DNA of 36,126 bases from contig JAISXF010000095.1 in assembly GCA_031270845.1 (NCBI GenBank), forward strand, positions 1-36,126. Reading direction: 5' to 3'. The position numbers and the translations under genes were made by a program. Within the stretch, counting starts at the first letter, position 1, and every line of letters starts with the position of its first letter. Shown piece by piece: positions 24,481 to 33,082 of this stretch. The notes under the pieces are model-generated. The model was not told where the DNA came from. It did no database searches and saw only the letters and a program-made list of their open reading frames with translations. Source of the stretch: Prevotellaceae bacterium (GTDB lineage: Bacteria; Bacteroidota; Bacteroidia; Bacteroidales; UBA932).

Positions 24481-25360
24481 CCTCCCTGTCGGCTTTTAAT
24501 TGCGCGGTGAGCGCGTCTAACGAGGCGAATTGTCGTTCTTCGCGGATGCGGTCGAGGAACTCAAGGGTAAAATCCTGTCCGTAGATGTCGTCGCAGAAGT
24601 CGAGGATATGTGTTTCGACGGTACGTGCGGCGCCGGACGGCTGTACCGTCGGGCGGTAGCCGATGTTGGTCATTCCCATAAATACGGCATCGTAGAGGCG
24701 CACGCGGGTAGCATAGACGCCGTTGGCCGGAAGCTGTTTCAACGGCTCGTAGAGCTGCATGTTGGCGGTGGGGAAGCCGAGGCGCCGCCCGAGATGCTGC
24801 CCCTCGACCACCACGCCCCGCAGGGAATAGGCATAACCGAGCAGCCGGTTGGCGGTCGCGATGGCGCCCCCGGCGAGCGCCTCGCGGATTTTGGTTGAGC
24901 TTACGGCCTGTGCGCCGGCTTCCCCATCGGCGACATACGCCTGCGGCACCTGTTCGACGGCAATGCCTGTTGTCCGACCGATGGCGCGCAGCCGGTCATA
25001 GCCGGCGCCTGCATCCCGTCCCAGATGATGGTCGTACCCGACCACTAAGGTTGAGATATGAAACTGCCCGCACAGGTACTCCCGCATAAAGGCTTCGGGC
25101 GATAGCGCGGCAAAGGCCGGCGTGAAGGGCAGCACATGGATGTGGTCAATGCCGCAGGCGCGCAGGCGCTGTTGCTTTTCGTCGAGGGCATTGAGCAGCC
25201 GCACCTTCTGCGCATCACGATGCAGGATAACCCGCGGATGCGGCCAGAACGTAACCACCGCACTCGCGCTCCCCTGCGCCCGCGCCCGCTCTGCGACCCG
25301 CTGCAACACGGCACGATGCCCCAAATGGACGCCATCGAAAAAACCGGTCGTAGCTACCAT
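24428..25360 (-). CDS. ribF: Bifunctional riboflavin kinase / FAD synthetase
   Basis: A 310-aa RibF that makes FMN from riboflavin and FAD from FMN. The N-terminal nucleotidyltransferase has GFFDGVHLGHRAVL and later VVGYDHHLGRDAGAG and the SSTKIREAL motif. The C-terminal flavokinase has GRRLGFPTANM, NGVYATRV, GMTNIGYRPT and VETHILDF. The final about 18 residues (EEITNYELRITESGYRRI) are encoded by the ATTACGA array and a CCGG palindrome and are not part of the family. The repeat has therefore grown into or replaced the native C-terminus. It lies 33 bp after eno in the same direction. Confidence 0.95.
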   Translation of the reverse strand: MVATTGFFDGVHLGHRAVLQRVAERARAQGSASAVVTFWPHPRVILHRDAQKVRLLNALDEKQQRLRACGIDHIHVLPFTPAFAALSPEAFMREYLCGQFHISTLVVGYDHHLGRDAGAGYDRLRAIGRTTGIAVEQVPQAYVADGEAGAQAVSSTKIREALAGGAIATANRLLGYAYSLRGVVVEGQHLGRRLGFPTANMQLYEPLKQLPANGVYATRVRLYDAVFMGMTNIGYRPTVQPSGAARTVETHILDFCDDIYGQDFTLEFLDRIREERQFASLDALTAQLKADREEITNYELRITESGYRRI

Positions 25361-25393
25361 GTGCGTTGCGCGGTGCGCGTTGAGAAAGAAAAA

Positions 25394-26695
<1,302 letters not shown>

Positions 26696-26720
26696 TTAAT
26701 TTTTTTTTATATAATATTAT

Positions 26721-28607
26721 TTATTGATTTATTCCTTCATTGGCCCAGGCCAGAAACGCCTCCGCGCTTGCTAACCCCAGCCCCTGTTTCTGTATCTCGC
26801 CGTCCGCCGTGATGATGGCAAAGTAGGGGCTGGCAACGGTTTTAAACGTCTCCATCTGATAGGCGCGGTTGCGCTTGCCGATGGTTTTATAGTCCGCCGT
26901 TTGCTCTTCGGGCGGCAGGTCGGTATTTTCGTCGTAATATAAACTGACCCATACAAAGCGGTCGTTAATTAACTCGACAACACGCGGGTCTTTGAACGTC
27001 GAGGATTCCATCTTTTTGCAATTGACGCAGCCATGCCCCGTGAAATCCACCAGCACCGGTCTGTTCAGCGTTTTGGCACAATCCAGCGCCTGCTGCAAAT
27101 CAAAATAGCCGTTGATGCCGGCGGGGGTGTGCATCTTTGTGCCGGCGTATTTGGGCGGGTTGCCGCAGGGCGTTTCCTGCGGGATGGCAATAGCCGGCGT
27201 ATGTGGTGCGCCGCTGAGCGGCAGCGCCGGTTTTGTAGCCGCCGGCAGGAAGGGGTCAACGGCGTTCAGCTCCCCGCCCAGCAGACCCGGCAGCAGGTAG
27301 CCGGCAAAGGTGAACGCCGCAATCGCCAGCATCAACCGCCCGACGCCTGTCCGGGGCGTTTCGCTGTCGTGCGGCAGTTTTATCTTTCCTAAAATATAAC
27401 ACCCAAGCAGTACGGATAACGTGAGCCAGAATGCCACCGCCACCTCGCGGGTAATCAGCTCCACGCCCAGCGATTGGCCGACCTGTGCCAGAAACTTCAC
27501 GCAAAACGCCAGCATAATAAAGGCAAAAACCACTTTCACGGCATTAAGCCACCCGCCCGACTTCGGCAGCCTCTTAAGCAGCGACGGAAACAGTACCAGC
27601 AGCACAAACGGCAGCGACATCGCCAGGCCAAAGAGCCCCATCCCGATAATCGGCTTAACAACCGATGCGCCCTGCGCTGCGGTCATCAGCAAACTGCCCA
27701 CAAAGGGGCCTGTGCAGGCAAAAGAAACGATAGCCAGCACTACGGCCATGAAAAACGAGGCAATATAACCGCCTTTATCGACCTGCCGGTCGGCGCGGTT
27801 GGCCAAGCCGGAAGGCAGGCGAAGCTCAAAGAGCCCGAAGAAGGACAGAGCAAAAACGATAAACAGCGCGGCGAACAGCAGGTTGGGAACCCAGTGCGTA
27901 CTAAGGATATTGGCAAACGCCGGCGTCTTAAACACCGCCACAATGGCGCCGGTGAGTGTATAGATCAGCGTAACGGAAAGCGTGAAAATAACGGCTTTCA
28001 TCAGGCTAACGTAGCGACTCGACGAGCCGCTCATAAAGAAACTGACCGTCATCGGGATCATCGGGAATATGCAGGGCATTATAATCGCTCCGAGACCTGC
28101 CAGCAATGCGGCCAGCATAAAGAACCACAAACTTTCTTCCTCCGCCGCCGCAGCCCCGCCGCCCGGCAGGATGTCGATGGAAAACGCATATTCGTTGGGG
28201 ATACATTCGCGGTCGGAGCAGCTTTGGTACTCCAGCGCCCCGGCGACGGTAAACGCGGCGTCGGCGAGGGGTTTTATCGTTTGTATGAAAACGGCTTTCT
28301 CGTGAAAGTAATACACGGTGGTTTCGAATATGTCGTCGAATTTCTGCTTGGCCGGCGTTTCTTCGGTCAGCGCGCCGACAGGCTCGAAGGCGGCGTTGGC
28401 CGTAAAGCCGATAGTGGTCGGCATCGGGCCGTCCATTTTGTGTACCCCGTAGATGTACCACGCGGGCAGGATGTCGGCGGAGAACACGAGTTCTATAAGC
28501 CCGTCGCCCGACGGCCGCTGGGTTATCCGCCACGTAGCGGCATTGGTCTGTGCAAAGACCGACAGGCCGGCGGTAATAAATAAGAAAAATAATACTGTTC
28601 TTTTCAT
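26721..28607 (-). CDS. dsbD: Thiol:disulfide interchange protein DsbD
   Basis: A 628-aa inner-membrane reductant transporter that carries electrons from cytoplasmic thioredoxin to periplasmic partners. I chose the ATG at 28605-28607 (MKRTVLFFLFITAGLSVFAQ) for its signal peptide; the 12 codons upstream belong to a tRNA fragment. The N-terminal periplasmic domain has a Cys pair CSDREC (130, 135). The membrane domain (about 160-450) has the paired conserved Cys in IMPCIFPMIPMTVSFF (Cys179) and SFACTGPFVGSLL. The C-terminal thioredoxin-like domain has CVNC (527-530) in VDFTGHGCVNCKKME. All three redox centres are present. It is the first gene of a probable dsbD-eno-ribF unit. Confidence 0.95.
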   Translation of the reverse strand: MKRTVLFFLFITAGLSVFAQTNAATWRITQRPSGDGLIELVFSADILPAWYIYGVHKMDGPMPTTIGFTANAAFEPVGALTEETPAKQKFDDIFETTVYYFHEKAVFIQTIKPLADAAFTVAGALEYQSCSDRECIPNEYAFSIDILPGGGAAAAEEESLWFFMLAALLAGLGAIIMPCIFPMIPMTVSFFMSGSSSRYVSLMKAVIFTLSVTLIYTLTGAIVAVFKTPAFANILSTHWVPNLLFAALFIVFALSFFGLFELRLPSGLANRADRQVDKGGYIASFFMAVVLAIVSFACTGPFVGSLLMTAAQGASVVKPIIGMGLFGLAMSLPFVLLVLFPSLLKRLPKSGGWLNAVKVVFAFIMLAFCVKFLAQVGQSLGVELITREVAVAFWLTLSVLLGCYILGKIKLPHDSETPRTGVGRLMLAIAAFTFAGYLLPGLLGGELNAVDPFLPAATKPALPLSGAPHTPAIAIPQETPCGNPPKYAGTKMHTPAGINGYFDLQQALDCAKTLNRPVLVDFTGHGCVNCKKMESSTFKDPRVVELINDRFVWVSLYYDENTDLPPEEQTADYKTIGKRNRAYQMETFKTVASPYFAIITADGEIQKQGLGLASAEAFLAWANEGINQ

Positions 28608-28610
28608 GTT

Positions 28611-28665
28611 AGCGATTCGGAGGGACTCGAACGCACGACCCACAGCTTGGAAGGCGTCATCCCGT
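28611..28665 (-). pseudogene. 3' fragment of a tRNA gene, tRNA-Gly(TCC)-like
   Basis: On the minus strand, GACGCCTTCCAAGCTGTGG looks like the anticodon arm of tRNA-Gly with loop CTTCCAA. It is followed by GGTCGTGCGTTCGAGTCCC, a T-arm with an intact TTCGAGT loop, and by CCGAATCGCT as the 3' acceptor half. Both stems contain mismatches. No matching D-arm or 5' acceptor half is found upstream, so it cannot fold into a tRNA. It abuts the dsbD start codon and lies in its leader. Such 3' remnants are often left at integration sites. Confidence 0.55.
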
Positions 28666-28771
28666 ATTGTTTTGTAAAATTAATAATCAAAATAGTAACT
28701 GCATTTATTTTTTAACAAACATTCAACAAATGGTTCGGCTCCCCGCCGCATTCCCTTTATTAAAATCGCCG

Positions 28772-28779
28772 CAAAGGTA
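28772..28779 (-). promoter_or_regulatory. -7 box upstream of dsbD
   Basis: TACCTTTG on the minus strand, 164 nt before the dsbD ATG. The long leader includes the tRNA fragment. It is the only good box upstream of dsbD-eno-ribF. Confidence 0.6.
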
Positions 28780-28860
28780 ATACTTTTAAATGGATTCTCC
28801 TAAACAAAAAAGGGCTGTTGCCCATTGCGGCACGATGAGTTCAACGTCCCGCCGGGCGCT

Positions 28861-29799
28861 TCAGGCTTTGCGGGAGGGCGCTTCAGGCTTGCGTTTCCAT
28901 GTAATCTTTCCCGTTTTAATCTGTTCAAATCCTTTGCCGAAAACGCCCATCACGTTGGCTACGGAAATAAAAGCCTGCGGGTCGATTTCCTTGACGACGC
29001 GGAAAATGCTGTTGGCCTCGTTCTTCCGCGCCACGACAACAATCACCTTGCCTTCCTTTTTGGTGTACCAGCCCATCGAATCCATCACGGTAACGCCGCG
29101 CTGCAAGTCGCCCACTAACCGGTCGGCAATGGGTTCATAATGCGGCGAAAATACCATGATTTGCACCGATTGCCGGTTGCCCGAAATAACCAAATCTATC
29201 ACATACGAAAACGACACCATCTCGACATAGCCGTAAATCACATGCTCGAACGACCGGTCGGGCAACAGCAGGATAGAGCCGATAATAATCAGGTCGCAAA
29301 AAATGAACACGCGGCCGGGCGACGTATTTTTAAACTTCGACCAGATGATGGCAATAATATCCGTACCGCCGGTGCTGCCGCCCTGCATAAACACCATCCC
29401 GATGCCAAACCCGCTGGCCGTGCCGCCAATCAGGGCGTTGAGCAGGTTGTTGTCGTGAATAATCGCCTTCTCAATAAATTCGGGCGAAATCCATTCCGGC
29501 AGGAAATGAAACAGCAGCGCCGCCATGCCGATACCGAAAAGCGTTTTGAGGCCGAAGCCGCGCCCCAGAATGAGCATCCCGCCGGCGACAAGCCCGGCAT
29601 TAATGATAAGATAACTGTATTCGGTCGGGAACCCCGTGGCGTAGGTGATGATGGCGGCAATGCCAATAACGCCGCCGCCGGCAATCTGGTTCGGAATAAT
29701 GAAAACCACCCACCCCGCAGCATAGATAATCAGCCCGATGGTCATCAACAAATACGACCTCGTTTCCGAATAAATACGATGTTTTATACTGTTGTTCAT
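28861..29799 (-). CDS. YitT family membrane protein (DUF161 + DUF2179)
   Basis: A 312-aa protein counted from MNNSIKHRIYSETRSYLL. The upstream 33 in-frame codons overlap the divergent rpoN promoter and start and were rejected. Five or six membrane segments span about 20-200, with the typical NQIAGGGVIGIAAIITY and GGTASGFGIGMVFMQGGSTGGTDIIA motifs. The cytoplasmic C-terminal DUF2179 domain follows (IMVFSPHYEPIADRL to ISVANVMGVFGKGFE). It may be a transporter, but its substrate is unknown. The 3' end holds a direct duplication of GGGCGCTTCAGGCTT (28855-28893), which places the stop. No heptamer array follows. Confidence 0.9.
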   Translation of the reverse strand: MNNSIKHRIYSETRSYLLMTIGLIIYAAGWVVFIIPNQIAGGGVIGIAAIITYATGFPTEYSYLIINAGLVAGGMLILGRGFGLKTLFGIGMAALLFHFLPEWISPEFIEKAIIHDNNLLNALIGGTASGFGIGMVFMQGGSTGGTDIIAIIWSKFKNTSPGRVFIFCDLIIIGSILLLPDRSFEHVIYGYVEMVSFSYVIDLVISGNRQSVQIMVFSPHYEPIADRLVGDLQRGVTVMDSMGWYTKKEGKVIVVVARKNEANSIFRVVKEIDPQAFISVANVMGVFGKGFEQIKTGKITWKRKPEAPSRKA

Positions 29800-29822
29800 T
29801 GAAAAGTCTGTTAAATTTTGTG

Positions 29823-29830
29823 CAAAGATA
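29823..29830 (-). promoter_or_regulatory. -7 box of the YitT gene
   Basis: TATCTTTG on the minus strand, 23 nt before the ATG. It is divergent from the rpoN promoter; the two -7 boxes are 32 bp apart. Confidence 0.75.
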
Positions 29831-29846
29831 GGGAAAGTTCGACAAC

Positions 29847-29870
29847 CGTCAATTGTTTTTTGTACCTTTG
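29847..29870 (+). promoter_or_regulatory. Promoter of rpoN with CGTCAAT element
   Basis: TACCTTTG (29863-29870) with CGTCAAT exactly 16 nt before it (29847-29853) and a T-rich spacer, closely matching the Fur-gene promoter at 19022. The rpoN ATG follows after 7 nt. Confidence 0.75.
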
Positions 29871-29877
29871 CGGGGCT

Positions 29878-31263
29878 ATGCTTAAACAGACCACACAATT
29901 AAAGTTACAGCAAAAACTCTCGCCGCTGCAAATCCAGACTATCAAACTGCTGGAACTGCCGGTTATGCAGTTCGACCAGCGTATCAAAGAGGAACTCGAA
30001 GAGAACCCGGCGCTCGACGAAGAGCCGTCCTCGGACGAGGAATATACCCCCGTCCCTGTAGCCGACGACGATACGCCGGCCTATAAATTATTTACACCCT
30101 CCTTTACGCCGCCGGTAAAGCCCGAATTTCCTACCTTATCGGTCAGGGAAAATTTTCGCCAGCAACTCGAAACACAGGTAGGATACAGCGGATTGAACGA
30201 GCACGAACGCGCCATTGCGGTCTTCCTTATCGGTAGTTTAGACGACGACGGCTACCTGCGCCGCGACCTTGCGTCGGTGGTTGATGACCTGGCTTTCCGT
30301 TCGGGTATCGATGCAACCGTCGAAGAATTAGAAACAGTATTGTCCGTTATTCAGGATTTTGAACCGGTCGGGGTCGGCGCACGCAGTTTGCAGGAATGCC
30401 TGCTCATCCAGCTGCGCAAAAGCAACCCCAAAACCGCGCTGCAGTGTGTCGCCGAAATGATTGTACACGACTGCTTCGCCGATTTCGGAAAAAAACATTT
30501 TGACAAAATCAAAGCTAAAATCCAAATCGACGACTCCACGCTGAAGGCGGCGATGAACGAGATTGTGAAGCTCAATCCGCGTCCGGCGGGCAGCAGTGCT
30601 GACGCGTACCATGACCAGGCGCGGCAGATTGTCCCCGATTTCCTCCTCGAACCCGTCGATGGAGAGCTGCAACTGTCGCTGCTGCGATACAATATCCCGC
30701 AACTGCGCCTCAACCGGCGCTACGCACAACTCATCGGCAGCAAAGCCCCCGCTACGGCGCAAGGCCGCGCCGCCATGGCTTTTGTCCGGCAAAAGATGGA
30801 AGCTGCCGCGCGTTTTATTGAGGCCGTCAAGCAGCGGCAGCAGACTCTGCTCTCCACCATGCAGGCGATTATTAATTACCAGCATGACTATTTTGTCGAG
30901 GGCGACGAAACCTGCCTGCGGCCTATGGCGCTCCGGCACATTGCCGATGCTTCGGGCTATGATATATCGACCGTTTCGCGCGTCGTGAACAGTAAGTTTA
31001 TCCAGACGCACTTTGGTATCTTTCCGTTAAAATATTTCTTTTCCGAAGGGATGAAAAACACTTCGGGCGAAGAAGTTTCGACCCGCGAAATAAAAAATAT
31101 CCTGCAGGAAAGCATCGACCGGGAAGATAAAAAGAAACCGCTGCCCGATAAAAACCTGGTGGAAGTCCTCCGCCAGCGCGGGTACGCCGTTGCCCGCCGC
31201 ACGGTAGCCAAATACCGCGAACAGTTGAATATTCCGGTTGCACGATTGCGAAAAGAATTGTAA
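29878..31263 (+). CDS. rpoN: RNA polymerase sigma-54 factor
   Basis: A 461-aa sigma-54. The start is MLKQTTQLKLQQKLSPLQIQ, the usual Bacteroidetes N-terminus; the open frame reaches 20 codons further back, through the promoter. Region I (Q-rich activator-interacting) is followed by the core-binding domain (ENFRQQLETQVGY, LIGSLDDDGYLRRDL, GVGARSLQECLLIQL). The DNA-binding part has MALRHIADASGYDISTVSRV and an RpoN box reading ARRTVAKYRE near the C-terminus. Complete and apparently functional. It needs AAA+ activators, none of which is in this window. upp follows 39 bp downstream. Confidence 0.97.
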   Translation: MLKQTTQLKLQQKLSPLQIQTIKLLELPVMQFDQRIKEELEENPALDEEPSSDEEYTPVPVADDDTPAYKLFTPSFTPPVKPEFPTLSVRENFRQQLETQVGYSGLNEHERAIAVFLIGSLDDDGYLRRDLASVVDDLAFRSGIDATVEELETVLSVIQDFEPVGVGARSLQECLLIQLRKSNPKTALQCVAEMIVHDCFADFGKKHFDKIKAKIQIDDSTLKAAMNEIVKLNPRPAGSSADAYHDQARQIVPDFLLEPVDGELQLSLLRYNIPQLRLNRRYAQLIGSKAPATAQGRAAMAFVRQKMEAAARFIEAVKQRQQTLLSTMQAIINYQHDYFVEGDETCLRPMALRHIADASGYDISTVSRVVNSKFIQTHFGIFPLKYFFSEGMKNTSGEEVSTREIKNILQESIDREDKKKPLPDKNLVEVLRQRGYAVARRTVAKYREQLNIPVARLRKEL

Positions 31264-31268
31264 CTTTG
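31261..31268 (+). promoter_or_regulatory. Probable internal promoter for upp
   Basis: TAACTTTG fits TAnnTTTG and overlaps the rpoN stop codon. It lies 34 nt before the upp ATG. The upstream element is weak, so this is tentative. Confidence 0.5.
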
Positions 31269-31302
31269 CCGTCTAATATCTAATATCTAAAGTCTAAAAA
31301 AA

Positions 31303-32004
31303 ATGTCATCAAACAAAACAACCCAATCGAATCAGGCAGCCGGCTTTGCGGCGCGGCTGCATGTGCTGTCTGACACGCCGTCGGTATTCAACGGCTTCCT
31401 TGCCGAAATGCGCGACAGCGTTGTCCAGAAAGACAGTATGCGCTTCCGCCGGAATCTGGAACGCACCGGCGAAATCTTTGCGTATGAAATCAGCAAAACG
31501 CTTGCTTTTACGACGCAGGAAGTAACCACCCCGCTGGGCATCTCGTCGATTGCCTTACCGAACGACAATATCGTTCTGGCCACAATCCTGCGTGCCGGGC
31601 TGCCGTTGCATCAAGGATTCCTGAACTATTTCGACAAGGCCGAAAATGCCTTTATCGCCGCCTATCGCAAATACGGGAAGGACTACAAATTCTCCATTCA
31701 ATTAGAATACCTCACCGCCCCCACCATCACCGGTAAGGTGTTGATATTAATGGATCCGATGTTAGCCACCGGCGAGTCGATGCACCTTACCTACCACGCA
31801 CTGATGGAAAAAGGACAGCCGCTGCACACGCATATCGTGGCGCCCATTGCCAGCAAGTACGGGGTGGAGTACATTCACAAAAATTTATCACAAAAAGACA
31901 TCACCCTTTGGGTCGGCGCTATTGACGAGGAGCTCACCACCAAAGCCTACATCGTTCCCGGCCTGGGCGATGCCGGTGATTTGGCCTATGGCGAAAAACT
32001 GTAA
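31303..32004 (+). CDS. upp: Uracil phosphoribosyltransferase
   Basis: A 233-aa type I phosphoribosyltransferase that salvages uracil to UMP with PRPP. The N-terminal extension is longer than in E. coli, as common in Bacteroidetes. ATILRAGLPLHQGFLNYF and the PRPP loop VLILMDPMLATGES (about 145-158) are clear, and the C-terminal uracil-binding part contains IVPGLGDAGDLAYGEKL. Start MSSNKTTQSNQ is the first ATG after the -7 box. Confidence 0.95.
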   Translation: MSSNKTTQSNQAAGFAARLHVLSDTPSVFNGFLAEMRDSVVQKDSMRFRRNLERTGEIFAYEISKTLAFTTQEVTTPLGISSIALPNDNIVLATILRAGLPLHQGFLNYFDKAENAFIAAYRKYGKDYKFSIQLEYLTAPTITGKVLILMDPMLATGESMHLTYHALMEKGQPLHTHIVAPIASKYGVEYIHKNLSQKDITLWVGAIDEELTTKAYIVPGLGDAGDLAYGEKL

Positions 32005-32051
32005 GCCTTATTATTTATCTGTATAATTATAAAAATAAAATACGAAAAAAT

Positions 32052-32729
32052 ATGCCTTCCATTTACATTATTGCCCTTTTAGTGATGCTCGCGAGCTGGC
32101 TGGTGCAGGCGGGTCTCAAGAGCCGTTTTGCAAAATATTCCAAAATACGCCTTCCCAATGGCATGACGGGCAAACAGGTTGCCGAAAAGATGCTGCATGA
32201 TAACGGTATTTATGACGTCCGTGTTGAGTCGGTTCCGGGGAAGCTCACCGACCATTACAATCCGGCGACCAAAATCGTCAATCTCAGCGAGCCGGTGTAT
32301 GCTACCAGCAGCGTAGCCGCCGCGGCTGTCGCCGCCCACGAGTGCGGCCATGCCGTGCAACATGCCCGGGCCTATCATTTTTTACAGATGCGGTCGAGCC
32401 TGGTGCCGGTTGTCAGTTTTGCCTCCCGGTGGGTTACGTGGATACTGATAGCCGGTATTATTTTCCTGCAATCCTTTCCGGAGTTGCTGTTGGCCGGCAT
32501 CGGGCTGTTTGCCGTAACAACGCTCTTCAGTTTCATCACCTTGCCGGTCGAAATCAACGCCAGTACGCGGGCGGTGGCGTGGCTCAACGAGGCCGGCATT
32601 ACCGACTTTGAAACGCACCCGCAAGCGAAAAGCGCGCTCCGCTGGGCGGCCTATACTTACGTAGTTGCGGCGCTGGGTTCGCTGGCGACGCTGTTGTATT
32701 ATATTATGATTTATATGAGGCGGCGGTAA
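32052..32729 (+). CDS. Neutral zinc metallopeptidase, YugP type
   Basis: A 225-aa membrane protein of the Zn_peptidase_2 family (Bacillus YugP). There is an N-terminal membrane segment (2-20), then KIRLPNGMTGKQVAEKML and LSEPVYATSSVAAAAVAAHE. The zinc motif HECGH is at 96-100. Two central membrane helices (about 118-165) and a C-terminal one follow. The late FDTHP-like pattern (ITDFETHPQAKSALRWAAYTYV) is typical. The role is unknown; the active site would lie at the membrane. It follows upp by 47 bp and probably shares its transcript. No heptamer array follows it. Confidence 0.9.
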   Translation: MPSIYIIALLVMLASWLVQAGLKSRFAKYSKIRLPNGMTGKQVAEKMLHDNGIYDVRVESVPGKLTDHYNPATKIVNLSEPVYATSSVAAAAVAAHECGHAVQHARAYHFLQMRSSLVPVVSFASRWVTWILIAGIIFLQSFPELLLAGIGLFAVTTLFSFITLPVEINASTRAVAWLNEAGITDFETHPQAKSALRWAAYTYVVAALGSLATLLYYIMIYMRRR

Positions 32730-32763
32730 GAACCCTTCCGGCAGGAAAAAATTCCAAACAGGA

Positions 32764-32793
32764 GTTGTATTTTCAAAAAAAGCACTACCTTTG
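32764..32793 (+). promoter_or_regulatory. Promoter for leader B and LRR gene 2
   Basis: TTGT (32764-32767), an 18-bp A-rich spacer and TACCTTTG (32786-32793). From TTTTCAAAAAAAG through the box it is nearly identical to the promoter of leader A, and the leader ATG is again 5 nt downstream. Confidence 0.85.
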
Positions 32794-32798
32794 CACCC

Positions 32799-32933
32799 AT
32801 GATTAGCAAAAATCATATAGTAAATCATCGGGGAAAGGCCTTCCCGAGCGCCGGAACTCCCGCAGTGCCCGCGTGTTTGTGGGCATTTAATATTACCCCC
32901 CCCCCCCCCCCCAACTTTTTACTTAACAGTTAA
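32799..32933 (+). CDS. Leader ORF B (MISKNHI type), interrupted after a 17-C tract
   Basis: As sequenced it encodes 44 residues: MISKNHIVNHRGKAFPSAG, then TPAVPACLWAFNIT, a proline run from the C tract and FLLNS. It is homologous to leader A in promoter, start, the first 38 codons or so, and the ACC..CCCC..ACTTTTT context. If the tract had 16 or 19 C instead of 17, the frame would stay open without a stop to TAA at 33073-33075, 7 nt before the ATG of the LRR gene, giving about 91 residues. This matches the geometry of leaders A and C. The present length looks like an OFF state, unless it is a sequencing error. Confidence 0.55.
   Translation: MISKNHIVNHRGKAFPSAGTPAVPACLWAFNITPPPPPNFLLNS
32896..32912 (+). 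repeat. Poly-C tract, 17 C
   Basis: An uninterrupted run of 17 C inside leader ORF B. Tracts of this length are prone to slipped-strand mispairing. In leader A the same position reads ACCGCCACTCCCCCA, so the pure C run seems derived by mutation or expansion. Confidence 0.95.
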
Positions 32934-32982
32934 TTACAGCGCTTTTGCCAAAGCACAGACGCTCTCTATAACAAACGGTATT

Positions 32983-33032
32983 GCCTGTACCGAACCGTAC
33001 AGGCTCTGTGCGTTTCCGCATTTGGGAACGCA
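32983..33032 (+). promoter_or_regulatory. Two tandem hairpins in the leader of LRR gene 2
   Basis: GCCTGTAC/GTACAGGC (32983-33004) forms a perfect 8-bp stem. TGCGTTTCC/GGGAACGCA (33009-33032) forms a 9-bp stem with one G-T pair. They are 4 nt apart, with 6-nt loops and no T-run, so they resemble regulatory RNA structures more than terminators. Confidence 0.6.
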
Positions 33033-33082
33033 ACCTTCGTTTTCGGATCATTCATTAAAAATTCGTTTAAATTAATATCGTA

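Noticed and set aside
27474-28583. A 369-codon open frame opposite dsbD
   Set aside because: The composition (Gln, Arg, His-rich) is that of an antisense shadow; dsbD is certain.
28611-28665. Functional tRNA gene
   Set aside because: The D-arm and 5' acceptor half are absent and both remaining stems have mismatches.
29800-29898. Longer N-terminus of the YitT protein
   Set aside because: The extra codons cross the rpoN promoter and start; the protein normally begins at MNNSIKHRIYSE.
32983-33032. Known riboswitch or intrinsic terminator in front of LRR2
   Set aside because: The hairpins lack a T-run and match no riboswitch core I know; reported only as unassigned structure.
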